Shown in pieces: positions 15,374 through 23,200 of a DNA stretch of 64,000 nt. The notes under the pieces are model-generated. The model worked only from the letters and a program-made list of their open reading frames with translations, was not told the DNA's origin and did not search any database. Numbering within the stretch: position 1 is the stretch's first letter; the number at the start of each line of letters is the position of its first letter. Both the position numbers and the translations under genes were made by a program. Origin of the DNA: a virus; the IMG/VR virus record IMGVR_UViG_3300042301_004349, positions 1 through 64,000 of that record; one strand, given 5' to 3'.

Positions 15374-15399
15374 ATAAATGTAAAGCAGAAATTTGGCCC
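15374..15399 (-). promoter_or_regulatory. Recurrent promoter-like motif, copy 9
   Basis: GGGCC, 11 bases, TTACATTTAT, ending three bases before the ATG at 15370. The upstream box is part of the hairpin at 15393-15421. Confidence 0.45.
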
Positions 15400-15421
15400 A
15401 ACCAAGTTAATGGTGGGCCAA
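15393..15421 (-). terminator. Hairpin after the 54-residue lipoprotein gene
   Basis: Minus-strand stem TTGGCCCA/TGGGCCAA (8 bp, 13-base loop), starting seven bases after the stop at 15429, followed by ATTT. The T-tract is short, so termination is uncertain. Confidence 0.4.
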
Positions 15422-15428
15422 TAGTAAC

Positions 15429-15593
15429 TTATTTAGTTACAGTTGTGTCAGCTGCGACTACAGTTGAGTCAGTTGCTACTGCAGAACTGTCTACTGCTAC
15501 TGCTGTTGAATCAGTTGTAGTTTCAGTTGTTCCTTTACCACCACAAGCTGTCAATACAGCTGCTACTGCGAAAATTGCGATTACTTTTTTCAT
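15429..15593 (-). CDS. Small lipoprotein with Asp-Ser/Thr repeats, 54 aa
   Basis: The signal peptide MKKVIAIFAVAAVLTAC ends in an LTAC lipobox, so it is a predicted lipoprotein. The mature part is GGKG followed by a low-complexity stretch in which DST/DSS/DTT alternates with Ala-Val (DSTAVAVDSSAVATDS). The start at 15593 is chosen over a longer frame because it begins the signal peptide. It lies last in the exported-protein block. Confidence 0.65.
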   Translation of the reverse strand: MKKVIAIFAVAAVLTACGGKGTTETTTDSTAVAVDSSAVATDSTVVAADTTVTK

Positions 15594-15627
15594 TTGTTTG
15601 TTTGTTTGTTTAATAAATTTATTTGAT

Positions 15628-15653
15628 GTAAACGTACGATAAATATTTTGACC
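15628..15653 (-). promoter_or_regulatory. Promoter-like core before the small lipoprotein
   Basis: GTACGTTTAC core preceded 11 bases upstream by GGTCA, a diverged form of the recurrent motif, 34 bases before the ATG at 15593. Confidence 0.4.
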
Positions 15654-15661
15654 GACCAACC

Positions 15662-17017
15662 CTATAATTGAAGTCTTGAACCTATTAGAAAGAAACTTAG
15701 TATTGGAGAGCCAGGTACCGTTGATAAACTGGCTTTATAATCAAGGTTAAATCCAAATCTTTTGCTCAATTTAAGACTATATCCTGTGCCCACCAAACTC
15801 ATTACATTATAATTCCAAGAACTTCCTAACCTACTGTTGTAGGTGTAAGGAGAAGCCATTAAGAACACTCCTGGAGATAAGGTTGATTTTCGGCTTATTT
15901 GATAAGGTTTAGTCCAAAATGCTGTAGCTGAAGACATCATCGAATATGAATAACTGTTTTCTGCTAACTTCAGTTTAATATTGATAATAGATAAGTTATA
16001 CCCGTATGTACCATATTTTGGATGAGGTACAACATGGGTGAAACCACCAAAAGTCATATGTGTACCTGCTACGTAAGCAACGGTATATGAATAGGCATCT
16101 ATTGATTTGAGTGCTCCGTTTTTAAAATTCATTGTGCTTTTATTCGCAGATAAAGCAAATGATTTAAAATCCATCCATATCATACTTGATACACCCCAGC
16201 TAGATTCTCCTGTAACTGATGCTTGAGACATACTTAATGATATGACTGGTGTAAATCCACCAGAAGAATTTTGAGCTACAGTTAAATCAGACCCCAACAT
16301 TATTGGGTTCATTTTAACTTCTTTTTTCTCCTCTTTCTTTTCCTCCTTTTTTTCTTCAGATTTAGACTCTTCTTTCTTTTCCTCTTTAGTTTCTGTTTTT
16401 GTTTCTTCTTTTTTCTCTTCAGTTTTAGTTTCTGTTTTTGATTCGCTGTTTTCGCTTTTGCTTTCTCCAGATGACTTTGATGAAGAGGAAGATCCAGAAG
16501 ATGAAGACGATTGGGATGATGAGGATGAAGATGAGGAAGATGACGATTGGGTAGATGAACCACTCGAAGTTGCTGCTCCTGAAGAAGCTGTTGATGCTCC
16601 TGAGGCTGCGGCTCCAGAAGCTGCTCCACTTGCTGCCCCTGAGGCTGCATTTGACGCGGCTGAACTTGCCGCTGATGATGCTGCTGAGCTTGCTGCTTGA
16701 GATGCGGCTTGTGATACTGTGTTTTGTACTGTCTGTGTTACTACGGGTGCTGCTACGGGACATGCTAATGAATTATAATAGGCGTAAGTTGTCTGGAGCC
16801 ATATTTGTAATTCTCCACTTGCTACTTGGGCGGGAGTAAATGATTTTATTTGCCCATAAAACGATACTATTGAATTTCCATTTACTATGGTAGTAGTAGC
16901 CGTTTTAACTTGACCTGAACATTTGTCAATAAAGGTTTGTGTATAGATTTGCCCTATCGCTTTTTGAGCGAATAGAAATATAACCAATATCAAAAAAGTC
17001 ACTAACCATTTTTTCAT
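15662..17017 (-). CDS. Exported low-complexity protein with C-terminal beta-barrel-like domain
   Basis: Four parts are visible in 451 residues: a Sec signal peptide (MKKWLVTFLILVIFLFAQKAIG), a short N-terminal domain with two Cys (DKCSGQ, SLACPV), a long Ala/Ser/Gly tract (about 105-185, with AASSAASSAASN-type repeats, then poly-Ser), a Lys/Glu tract (about 185-235), and a C-terminal domain of about 210 residues with alternating polar and hydrophobic strands (AYSYTVAYVAGTHMTFGGF), suggesting an outer-membrane barrel. No family is recognised. It follows the lipoprotein gene, after a terminator. Confidence 0.65.
   Translation of the reverse strand: MKKWLVTFLILVIFLFAQKAIGQIYTQTFIDKCSGQVKTATTTIVNGNSIVSFYGQIKSFTPAQVASGELQIWLQTTYAYYNSLACPVAAPVVTQTVQNTVSQAASQAASSAASSAASSAASNAASGAASGAASGAAASGASTASSGAATSSGSSTQSSSSSSSSSSSQSSSSSGSSSSSKSSGESKSENSESKTETKTEEKKEETKTETKEEKKEESKSEEKKEEKKEEKKEVKMNPIMLGSDLTVAQNSSGGFTPVISLSMSQASVTGESSWGVSSMIWMDFKSFALSANKSTMNFKNGALKSIDAYSYTVAYVAGTHMTFGGFTHVVPHPKYGTYGYNLSIINIKLKLAENSYSYSMMSSATAFWTKPYQISRKSTLSPGVFLMASPYTYNSRLGSSWNYNVMSLVGTGYSLKLSKRFGFNLDYKASLSTVPGSPILSFFLIGSRLQL
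16300..16720 (-). repeat. Coding low-complexity tracts (Ala/Ser then Lys/Glu)
   Basis: Tandem variation of GCAGC-type Ser/Ala codons followed by GAAGAAAAG-type Lys/Glu codons within the 451-residue exported protein. The composition is locally very different from neighbouring genes and produces long spurious reading frames on the other strand. Confidence 0.7.
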
Positions 17018-17045
17018 TATTTGTTTCTAGGTTACCTATAAATAT

Positions 17046-17072
17046 AAAAAAAGGGAGTATTACCTCCCTTTT
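17046..17072 (-). terminator. Intrinsic terminator after the beta-helix lipoprotein gene
   Basis: Minus-strand AAGGGAG-GTAATA-CTCCCTT followed by five or more T residues, directly after the stop at 17071. A clear rho-independent form. Confidence 0.8.
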
Positions 17073-18267
17073 AATTTCCTTTAGATGGAAACCTAGTCCA
17101 TCCATTAACCCATATAGGTTTATCTAATTCAGGTATCACCACATCTATCTCTTTATTGCTCTTTGATAGTGCAAGAGTTTTCAATTGGTCATTTGTTAAG
17201 ATTGTAGTTGCTCTACTGATAAAGTTTAGTGTAGGGTTAAATGTTCCTACTGAATTGTTTTCAAATACTGAAGCTCCATCTTTGACGAATTGTGCAGTTT
17301 CATTACTTTCCAAACTTAAACCACCTTTCATCCAACCCCACACAACACTATTCTTCATTGTGAATTGTGTTGCTCTCCTAAATCTCAAACCTAAATTGTG
17401 GTTTGCTAACGCAGTAGACACATTCGGCCCAACTAAAACCATATTGTAAAGTTTTGGATGTGTATAAGGTTGTGCAGATGAGCCTGTTCCATCATTATCA
17501 CATTCTACACCATTTCCAGCATCACCATTATCTACGAATTGTGGGTCTCTCTTTGCTACACCATTTGTAATTGTTCCAGTGTATCCAAAATCAAAATCGA
17601 AATCATCATCTGCAGTAGCAAATGCATATAAGTTTCTAGGTGATACAGTTCCACCAAAGAATTCAAATGCATCATCATTAGCGTAGATAGTTTGAACATT
17701 CTCAATAATTGTACCACTACCAACCCCACCTAATGTTAGTGCGTTGATTTCAGAGTTTGGCATTGCCGCAATACCAGCATATTCAATTCTTACAAAACGA
17801 AGAACACCACTATTATCTAAATCGTTTGTTCCACCATAAGGTCTACCAATACCACCTTCGATTGTTGGTTCTGATGTTCTATTGGTTTTTGCTCTACCCA
17901 ATATTACAATTCCACCCCAATCACCAGGTGCCTTCTCACCATTTGCTCTACCTGATGTAAATACAATTGGTTTTGTTGCAGTTCCTTCCGCAATTATTTG
18001 TGCTCCTCTTTCGATACACAATGCTCCCTTTTCAGCAATATCGGATACAATTGTTGTACCAGGCTGAATGATAAGTTTTGCTCCATCGGTTACATATACA
18101 TAACCTTTCAATGTCCAAACTTTATCCGCAGTTAAAGTTGTTGTTGTATTGATGTTACCGGAAATTGTTGTTGATGTTGGGATGTTAATCGGCCCATCAC
18201 CACCACCCAATTCCTTTTCGCAACCCAATAACCCAAATGCTAAAATAGCTACTAATAGTTTTCTCAT
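17071..18267 (-). CDS. Beta-helix-type lipoprotein paired with the TonB receptor
   Basis: The signal peptide MRKLLVAILAFGLLGC ends in a lipobox, so it is anchored in a membrane, probably the outer one. The mature 380 residues contain repeated strand-turn units (IIQPGTTIVSDI, GALCIERGAQIIAEG, PIVFTSGRANG, LTLGGVGSGTIIENV) typical of right-handed parallel beta-helix proteins, with Asp-rich turns (TADDDFDFDFGYTG). Its ATG overlaps the receptor stop by four bases, so the two are translationally coupled and probably form one complex. It is not a SusD-type protein. Confidence 0.75.
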   Translation of the reverse strand: MRKLLVAILAFGLLGCEKELGGGDGPINIPTSTTISGNINTTTTLTADKVWTLKGYVYVTDGAKLIIQPGTTIVSDIAEKGALCIERGAQIIAEGTATKPIVFTSGRANGEKAPGDWGGIVILGRAKTNRTSEPTIEGGIGRPYGGTNDLDNSGVLRFVRIEYAGIAAMPNSEINALTLGGVGSGTIIENVQTIYANDDAFEFFGGTVSPRNLYAFATADDDFDFDFGYTGTITNGVAKRDPQFVDNGDAGNGVECDNDGTGSSAQPYTHPKLYNMVLVGPNVSTALANHNLGLRFRRATQFTMKNSVVWGWMKGGLSLESNETAQFVKDGASVFENNSVGTFNPTLNFISRATTILTNDQLKTLALSKSNKEIDVVIPELDKPIWVNGWTRFPSKGN

Positions 18268-20741
18268 AGATTCAAATTTAATGTTAATGAAATTGTTTGT
18301 TCGTTGTTTGTTTTTATTAGATTTCGGTTTTGTAACTTTTGATAATAGATTGATGGTTGCGCAAATACATCACCTATTGCCAATTTTAATTCTCCTTTTG
18401 GAAGTTTATGTAAGAATGTAATATCCAATACATCTCTACTATTTTCAAATATATTTGGATAACCCTGAAATCCTACTGCTGATATCCTATCCCCAACCCT
18501 ATTATATGTTATATTAAGAGTTTCATTCTTTTTATGAATGTTCACTCCACTATTTAGCACATAGTTTGATTGTCCCTGCAATTGTCTTTTTACGCCATTC
18601 ACTTCTACTTCGGAATTCATTATTGAAGCGTTTGTGTAAATGTCAAACCAATCATTTATTTTTTTACGGGCTTCCAACTCAACACCATATAGAATAGCTG
18701 AATTAGGGTTTGTGTAAGTTAATAATAGATTTGATGGAACTGAGCCATCAGCTACGATTTGTTCAATTGGTTTAATGAAGTTCTTACCAAATAGAGAAAG
18801 TGAAATGTTTTCACCTGCTTTTGGATACCATTCGTATTTAAGGTCTACATTATATATGTCAGATTTTTCTAACTTTGAGTTTCCTAATATTTGTGCGTTT
18901 CTAACAAAATCATAATAAGCAAAATTAGCTACTTCTCTAAACTCTGGTCTTGCTAATGTTTTACTTAATGAAAATCTATACTTTGTTTTTTCTTCGTTGT
19001 GTGAAAGGTTTATAGATGGTAATATATCCAAATACTCTCTATCTACATTTACTTTCTGTCCACTAAAATCTGCGGTTGATACATCGAATAAATTATACTC
19101 ACCTCTTAATCCAGTGTTTAATTTCCATTTACCAAATTCGGTATCATACATTGTATATAACGAACCCAAATCAAAATCAGCAGTATATCTATCAGTATTG
19201 TTTGTTATCTCATCTAACATATCAGTTGATAAGTTACGAAATATTCTAGCATTAAATCCTCTGATTCTTTTTAAGTATCCACCACCTACTTTAATATCTC
19301 CAAATTGTTTGTTGATGTTACCATTAAAAGAGTTCTCATCCATTACACTCCAAAAACGATATGTATCTCTCCACGCAGTTTGGTATGGTTCATCTACCCC
19401 CAATGATTTTGTAATTGGATTAACTCTATAATCGGGTTGTTCTCTGAAGGTGTATGTGTATCCTACATTGAAATCTAATGTTTTAACCTTACCATCTAAT
19501 TGAGAACTGATTATAACATTGTTGATATGATTTGATGCAGTAGATAAAACATTTTGCACATTATCAAAGTTATCACCAGTACGAGTTAGGTATGTATCAT
19601 CTGTTTGGTAGTTCACTAATGTTTTCCAGCTATATCTATTCTCACCCAAATAGGTTAAATTGAATAAACCATTTGTTGAAAATCGTTTTGTGAATAGAAC
19701 ATCTTTGTAATCGTATGCCAATTCGGTTGATGATTGATAATCCTTTCTATCAATGTTATTTATTGTGAATGAGTTCCTTACGGTAGAACTGAATAAAGAG
19801 TTCCATTTTCCTTTAACATACCCAAATGATAACCCTCCATTTAAATTCTGGGTGGATTGGATTGTTTCAGTTGATGGATTATTAAATAATTTGGTGTAAG
19901 CTCTCTTATCACCATTACCACTAATTCGGTATTTGTATGTGGACGGGAATGTGGAGGGGAAATCGGTAGCTTGAACTAACTTAAAATCTCTAAAAGTTGA
20001 AACCGAACCCCAACCACTTCCCGATGATATATTGAAAAAGTTATCGGATACTTCTTTTGTTGTTATTTGAACCAACCCACCACTCCAATCACCTGGCTGA
20101 TTTGCCGATGCTGATTTGGAGACTATAATGTTATCAATTAATGATGTTGGGATTATATCAAATGAAAATGCTCTCCTATCAGGTTCGGTTGATGGTAATT
20201 GTGTTTTATTTAGTAGAGCTGAATTGTATCTATCTGCTAATCCTCTTACTAATACAAACTTATCGTTTTGTATAGTTACCCCACTTACTCTTTTAAGTGC
20301 ATCACCAACATTTCTATCGGGAGTTTTCTTAATAAAATCAATTGATAATCCATCTGATACAACATTACTATTTCGTATTGTTCTTACAACTGCGGCTTCG
20401 GTTACCTTTTGAGAAACACTTCTTACAACAACTTCGGATAGTTGTTTTGCATCATCAGGAAATACAATATCAAATTCAGTGTCCTTATCAAATACTACTT
20501 CATTTGTATATTCAGTATATCCAACAAATGTAGATTTAATTTGGTATTTTCCTTCTTTTAATACGATAGAGTATTTCCCATCAGTATCTGATATTGTTGT
20601 GAAAATATCACCAGTTTGGTTTTTAAAAGAAATGTGAGAAAAGTAAAGTGTTTCCGATTTGGATTTTGTAACACCTTTGATTGTTACTTGCGAAAATAAT
20701 AGATTCGGCAAAAGTAACAATAGTAAAAAGAAACGATTCAT
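18264..20741 (-). CDS. TonB-dependent outer-membrane receptor
   Basis: Predicted energy-dependent import channel of the outer membrane. The order is: signal peptide (MNRFFLLLLLLPNLLFSQ), a carboxypeptidase-regulatory-like beta domain (about 20-105, with SDTDGKYSIVLKEGKYQI), a plug domain (about 110-240, with RNVGDALKRVSGVTI, LVRGLADRYNSALL and GDWSGGLVQITTKE), then a barrel of about 580 residues with many aromatic beta-strands. The length of 825 residues is typical. An ATG nine bases upstream is an alternative start. The substrate is unknown. An intact receptor of this kind on a phage is unusual. Confidence 0.9.
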   Translation of the reverse strand: MNRFFLLLLLLPNLLFSQVTIKGVTKSKSETLYFSHISFKNQTGDIFTTISDTDGKYSIVLKEGKYQIKSTFVGYTEYTNEVVFDKDTEFDIVFPDDAKQLSEVVVRSVSQKVTEAAVVRTIRNSNVVSDGLSIDFIKKTPDRNVGDALKRVSGVTIQNDKFVLVRGLADRYNSALLNKTQLPSTEPDRRAFSFDIIPTSLIDNIIVSKSASANQPGDWSGGLVQITTKEVSDNFFNISSGSGWGSVSTFRDFKLVQATDFPSTFPSTYKYRISGNGDKRAYTKLFNNPSTETIQSTQNLNGGLSFGYVKGKWNSLFSSTVRNSFTINNIDRKDYQSSTELAYDYKDVLFTKRFSTNGLFNLTYLGENRYSWKTLVNYQTDDTYLTRTGDNFDNVQNVLSTASNHINNVIISSQLDGKVKTLDFNVGYTYTFREQPDYRVNPITKSLGVDEPYQTAWRDTYRFWSVMDENSFNGNINKQFGDIKVGGGYLKRIRGFNARIFRNLSTDMLDEITNNTDRYTADFDLGSLYTMYDTEFGKWKLNTGLRGEYNLFDVSTADFSGQKVNVDREYLDILPSINLSHNEEKTKYRFSLSKTLARPEFREVANFAYYDFVRNAQILGNSKLEKSDIYNVDLKYEWYPKAGENISLSLFGKNFIKPIEQIVADGSVPSNLLLTYTNPNSAILYGVELEARKKINDWFDIYTNASIMNSEVEVNGVKRQLQGQSNYVLNSGVNIHKKNETLNITYNRVGDRISAVGFQGYPNIFENSRDVLDITFLHKLPKGELKLAIGDVFAQPSIYYQKLQNRNLIKTNNEQTISLTLNLNL

Positions 20742-20834
20742 AATTATCAAGTTAGTTCCCTAATAATTATAAATCGTTATTGTATTTTAATAGACTTTTA
20801 TATTAACAAATTATTAAGCTATTATGAACTAATA

Positions 20835-21551
20835 TTAATTTGGAAATATACCTTTTTTAACCATTCTATCTAAAATTCTAGCACAAGCAATATCTAGTGC
20901 TTTTTTAGTTGCTATAGAAATAGTTGATTGATTAAATTTCATTTCATCTACAGTTGCATCAGACAGGAATGTTAATTCTCTAGTTGTGGTTGCTTCACCT
21001 AACCCACTAGCAGCAAATACAACACCAGTTTCTGCATTGGTAAATCGAACTTGTAAACCTAAACGAGTTACCATCATATTCTTAACACCATCTTTAAGGT
21101 TGATGGTTTCATCTTCAGATACTGAGTAGTCATAACATTCAATTGTTACGAAGTACTCTGCTAGGTTAATTTTACCTCTACCATCTAATGGATTTTCAGC
21201 TATACCTGCTTGTGATGCTTGGAATTGCTTAACCATTCGGTTCTTAATCTCCGTTTTATCTTCGGTAAATTTGAAACGATTAAGGTTTTCTAGATATTCC
21301 ATTGAAATGTTAGCTACACCCAAACCTACTCTCTTTTCCTTTAATTCAGGGTACATTTCATACATTTCATCACTAATACCTGCTTTTAAGATTTGAATAG
21401 GAATTTGCTTACCTTCATAATCCATGAAGCGAGAAATATCAATTGCTGTTTCAAATGATGCTTTGTATTGTTCAGTTTTTGTTGAACCTACGTTTTGGGC
21501 ACTAACATTTATAGTTAGTAATAAACCCAATAATATTAATAAATTTTTCAT
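20835..21551 (-). CDS. Exported CsgG-like protein, 238 aa
   Basis: Signal peptide MKNLLILLGLLLTINVSAQ without a lipobox. The mature protein has the pattern of the CsgG/curli-assembly fold: RVGLGVANIS, AEYFVTIECYDYS, LGLQVRFTNAETG, then a C-terminal helix (FNQSTISIATKKALDIACAR). CsgG proteins form or regulate outer-membrane secretion pores, but lack of a lipidation Cys argues against a direct CsgG role. The 27490-28140 protein ends in a similar motif. The family call is moderate. Confidence 0.5.
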   Translation of the reverse strand: MKNLLILLGLLLTINVSAQNVGSTKTEQYKASFETAIDISRFMDYEGKQIPIQILKAGISDEMYEMYPELKEKRVGLGVANISMEYLENLNRFKFTEDKTEIKNRMVKQFQASQAGIAENPLDGRGKINLAEYFVTIECYDYSVSEDETINLKDGVKNMMVTRLGLQVRFTNAETGVVFAASGLGEATTTRELTFLSDATVDEMKFNQSTISIATKKALDIACARILDRMVKKGIFPN

Positions 21552-21565
21552 ATATAAATTAAGTT

Positions 21566-21588
21566 TAAAAAGGGAACCGAAGTTCCCT
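21566..21588 (-). terminator. Intrinsic terminator with TTCG loop
   Basis: Minus-strand AGGGAAC-TTCG-GTTCCCT followed by TTTTAAAC, just after the stop of the gene ending at 21594. The stable UUCG-type tetraloop makes this a confident call. Confidence 0.8.
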
Positions 21589-21593
21589 CTTAA

Positions 21594-21842
21594 TTAAGCT
21601 TCTGTGTTATCTTTCTTTTTATGAGAGAATTTATCAAATGTATCTGCACCCATTCCTATACCTGTAATAATCATTACGGCATTTACTAACTCTGCTGATG
21701 GAGCAAAATCGGCATGTGAAAATGAGTTTAACATCATTGTAATACATAAGAACATAGCTCCTACAAATGCAATAACTGGTTTTACTGAAGTCGATCCTCT
21801 TTCATCTTTGAATAGATCGATAACCCATTGTTTGAAGTTCAT
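21594..21842 (-). CDS. Small two-helix membrane protein, holin-like, 82 aa
   Basis: A short amphipathic N-terminus (MNFKQWVIDLFKDERGS), then two hydrophobic segments (VIAFVGAMFLCITMMLNSF and LVNAVMIITGIGMGADTF) and a charged C-terminus. This size and topology are typical of phage holins, but holins cannot be identified by sequence alone. It lies next to a second two-helix membrane protein. Confidence 0.5.
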   Translation of the reverse strand: MNFKQWVIDLFKDERGSTSVKPVIAFVGAMFLCITMMLNSFSHADFAPSAELVNAVMIITGIGMGADTFDKFSHKKKDNTEA

Positions 21843-21860
21843 ACTTTTAATTTTTAATGG

Positions 21861-22469
21861 TTAGTGAGATTCGTCGTAAGCGTCTTTTAATAGACCACAT
21901 TTTTGACACTCTAATTCTCCGTCATTATCTGAGTCGCCCCAAACATGTTCGCAGTATCTATGTGCTTTCATTTCGTGTTCTAATTTTAATTTAGCCATTT
22001 CTTGTTCATGTTCCTGAGCATCTTTAGCCATTGCTTGATCGTGTTCTTGTTGATCAGCGGCTAATTCGTGATTTTGTTTGTTTTCAACTACAGCTAAATC
22101 TCTAGCTGCTGCTGCACCTGCTACAAATGCATCTGGGATTAATGGGGTGAGTGGCTTGTTGGTTTCTTTCATATCATTAGTATGACCTAAAGTAACACCA
22201 TCTTCCTCATCCATTTTTTGTACTAACATTTTATCTTTGTCAGTATCGCTGAACCAGTAATCAATAATTTTACCATAACTACCAATGAAGGCACCTAACA
22301 ATAACATTAATAATTCTTTCCATGCTGCGGCCATTGGTGTTTGTCCCACAACAGCAGCAAAAATACCTGCTATTATCAAAATAAACCCACCTAATACCAT
22401 TGCTGTGATGTACCATCTTCTGGACATCATCTTGTTTAATAATTCTTTAAATCCTGTGTTTGGTTGCAT
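21861..22469 (-). CDS. Membrane protein with coiled coil and C-terminal zinc-knuckle-like tail
   Basis: Two transmembrane segments near the N-terminus (ITAMVLGGFILIIAGIFAAV and LLMLLLGAFIGSYGKIID) are followed by a long His/Glu/Gln coiled coil (NKQNHELAADQQEHDQAMAK) and a tail with CEHVWGDSD and CQKCGL that could bind a metal. The hairpin topology resembles a holin or anchor. No exact family is recognised. It is probably in the inner membrane with the coiled coil in one aqueous compartment. Confidence 0.5.
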   Translation of the reverse strand: MQPNTGFKELLNKMMSRRWYITAMVLGGFILIIAGIFAAVVGQTPMAAAWKELLMLLLGAFIGSYGKIIDYWFSDTDKDKMLVQKMDEEDGVTLGHTNDMKETNKPLTPLIPDAFVAGAAAARDLAVVENKQNHELAADQQEHDQAMAKDAQEHEQEMAKLKLEHEMKAHRYCEHVWGDSDNDGELECQKCGLLKDAYDESH

Positions 22470-22488
22470 ACTTAATTTTGTTTATAGG

Positions 22489-22809
22489 TTACCACTTTGG
22501 TGCTTCTTCTTTAAATTCATCACCTTCTTTTTTCTTTTCAGGCTTAGCTGCGGGTTGAGCTGCTGGTTTTTCAATTACTTTTTCTCTAATCACAGTAGTT
22601 CCACCACCTGCTGATTGAGACTGTTGATTCGAGTTTTGAATGTTGATTACTGGAGCGGCTTGTTGTACTGGAGCTGGTTCATCACCACCTGTTAATTGGG
22701 TTACTCCCCAAGTACCTAAACCCATAATTGCTGTTGTAGCAACACCAATAATGGTTTTCTTTAATCCGGATAAAGTTCCGTCATTTGCATTTTCTACTTC
22801 TTCTGACAT
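22489..22809 (-). CDS. Membrane-anchored Pro/Ala/Lys-rich protein, 106 aa
   Basis: A short acidic N-terminus, one hydrophobic segment (IIGVATTAIMGLGTWGV), then a Gln/Ser-rich part (NIQNSNQQSQSAGGG) and a Pro-Ala-Lys tail (EKPAAQPAAKPEKKK). The tail resembles periplasm-spanning linkers such as those of TonB-like proteins, but no TonB C-terminal domain is present. Function unknown. Confidence 0.5.
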   Translation of the reverse strand: MSEEVENANDGTLSGLKKTIIGVATTAIMGLGTWGVTQLTGGDEPAPVQQAAPVINIQNSNQQSQSAGGGTTVIREKVIEKPAAQPAAKPEKKKEGDEFKEEAPKW

Positions 22810-22820
22810 TTTATTTAAAT

Positions 22821-23198
22821 TTATAGTTTGTTAAAGTCTGTTATTCCTAATTGTATTCCTTTAGAATCATATAATCCAATTCTATAAGCCGATGATGGTA
22901 ATGCTGATGTATATACCTTTAGTATATTATCACCTGCTTTTGCATTTATCGTCTCTTTTGATACAACTCTATTAGAAATATCAAAAATCTTAATTGTAAC
23001 TGGTTGAGCGGTTTCTAATTTAACATTCATAGCAACTTCAGTTGTTACGAATGCCGATTCTAATTTAAGTCCAACCGCATTTTGTATTTGTAGTTCTTTC
23101 TTAACTTCTACAATGGGCTCAATCAAATCATCTTTATAACATCCAGATAACAATGTTGTTACTAATACTATTGTAAGTATTCTTTTCATCGTGTTCAT
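22821..23198 (-). CDS. Lipoprotein resembling a T9SS sorting-tail domain, 125 aa
   Basis: The N-terminus (MKRILTIVLVTTLLSGC, second Met) is a lipoprotein signal. Residues from about 50 form a beta-sandwich pattern (VTIKIFDISNRVVSKETINA, then DNILKVYTSALPSSAYRI) like the C-terminal sorting domain of type IX secretion substrates, but here it is nearly the whole protein. The next upstream gene encodes a related protein. Function unknown; perhaps an anchor or adaptor for the larger exported proteins. Confidence 0.5.
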   Translation of the reverse strand: MNTMKRILTIVLVTTLLSGCYKDDLIEPIVEVKKELQIQNAVGLKLESAFVTTEVAMNVKLETAQPVTIKIFDISNRVVSKETINAKAGDNILKVYTSALPSSAYRIGLYDSKGIQLGITDFNKL

Positions 23199-23200
23199 TT

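Noticed and set aside
16309-16839. Several overlapping frames in both strands (poly-Asp/Glu, poly-Gln/His/Leu, Leu-rich)
   Set aside because: They are shadows of the low-complexity Ala/Ser and Lys/Glu codons of the 451-residue exported protein, which alone has a signal peptide and flanking folded domains.
18264-20741. A SusC/SusD polysaccharide-utilisation pair
   Set aside because: The receptor lacks an obvious SusC-specific layout and the partner is a beta-helix-type lipoprotein, not SusD. No glycoside hydrolase is nearby.
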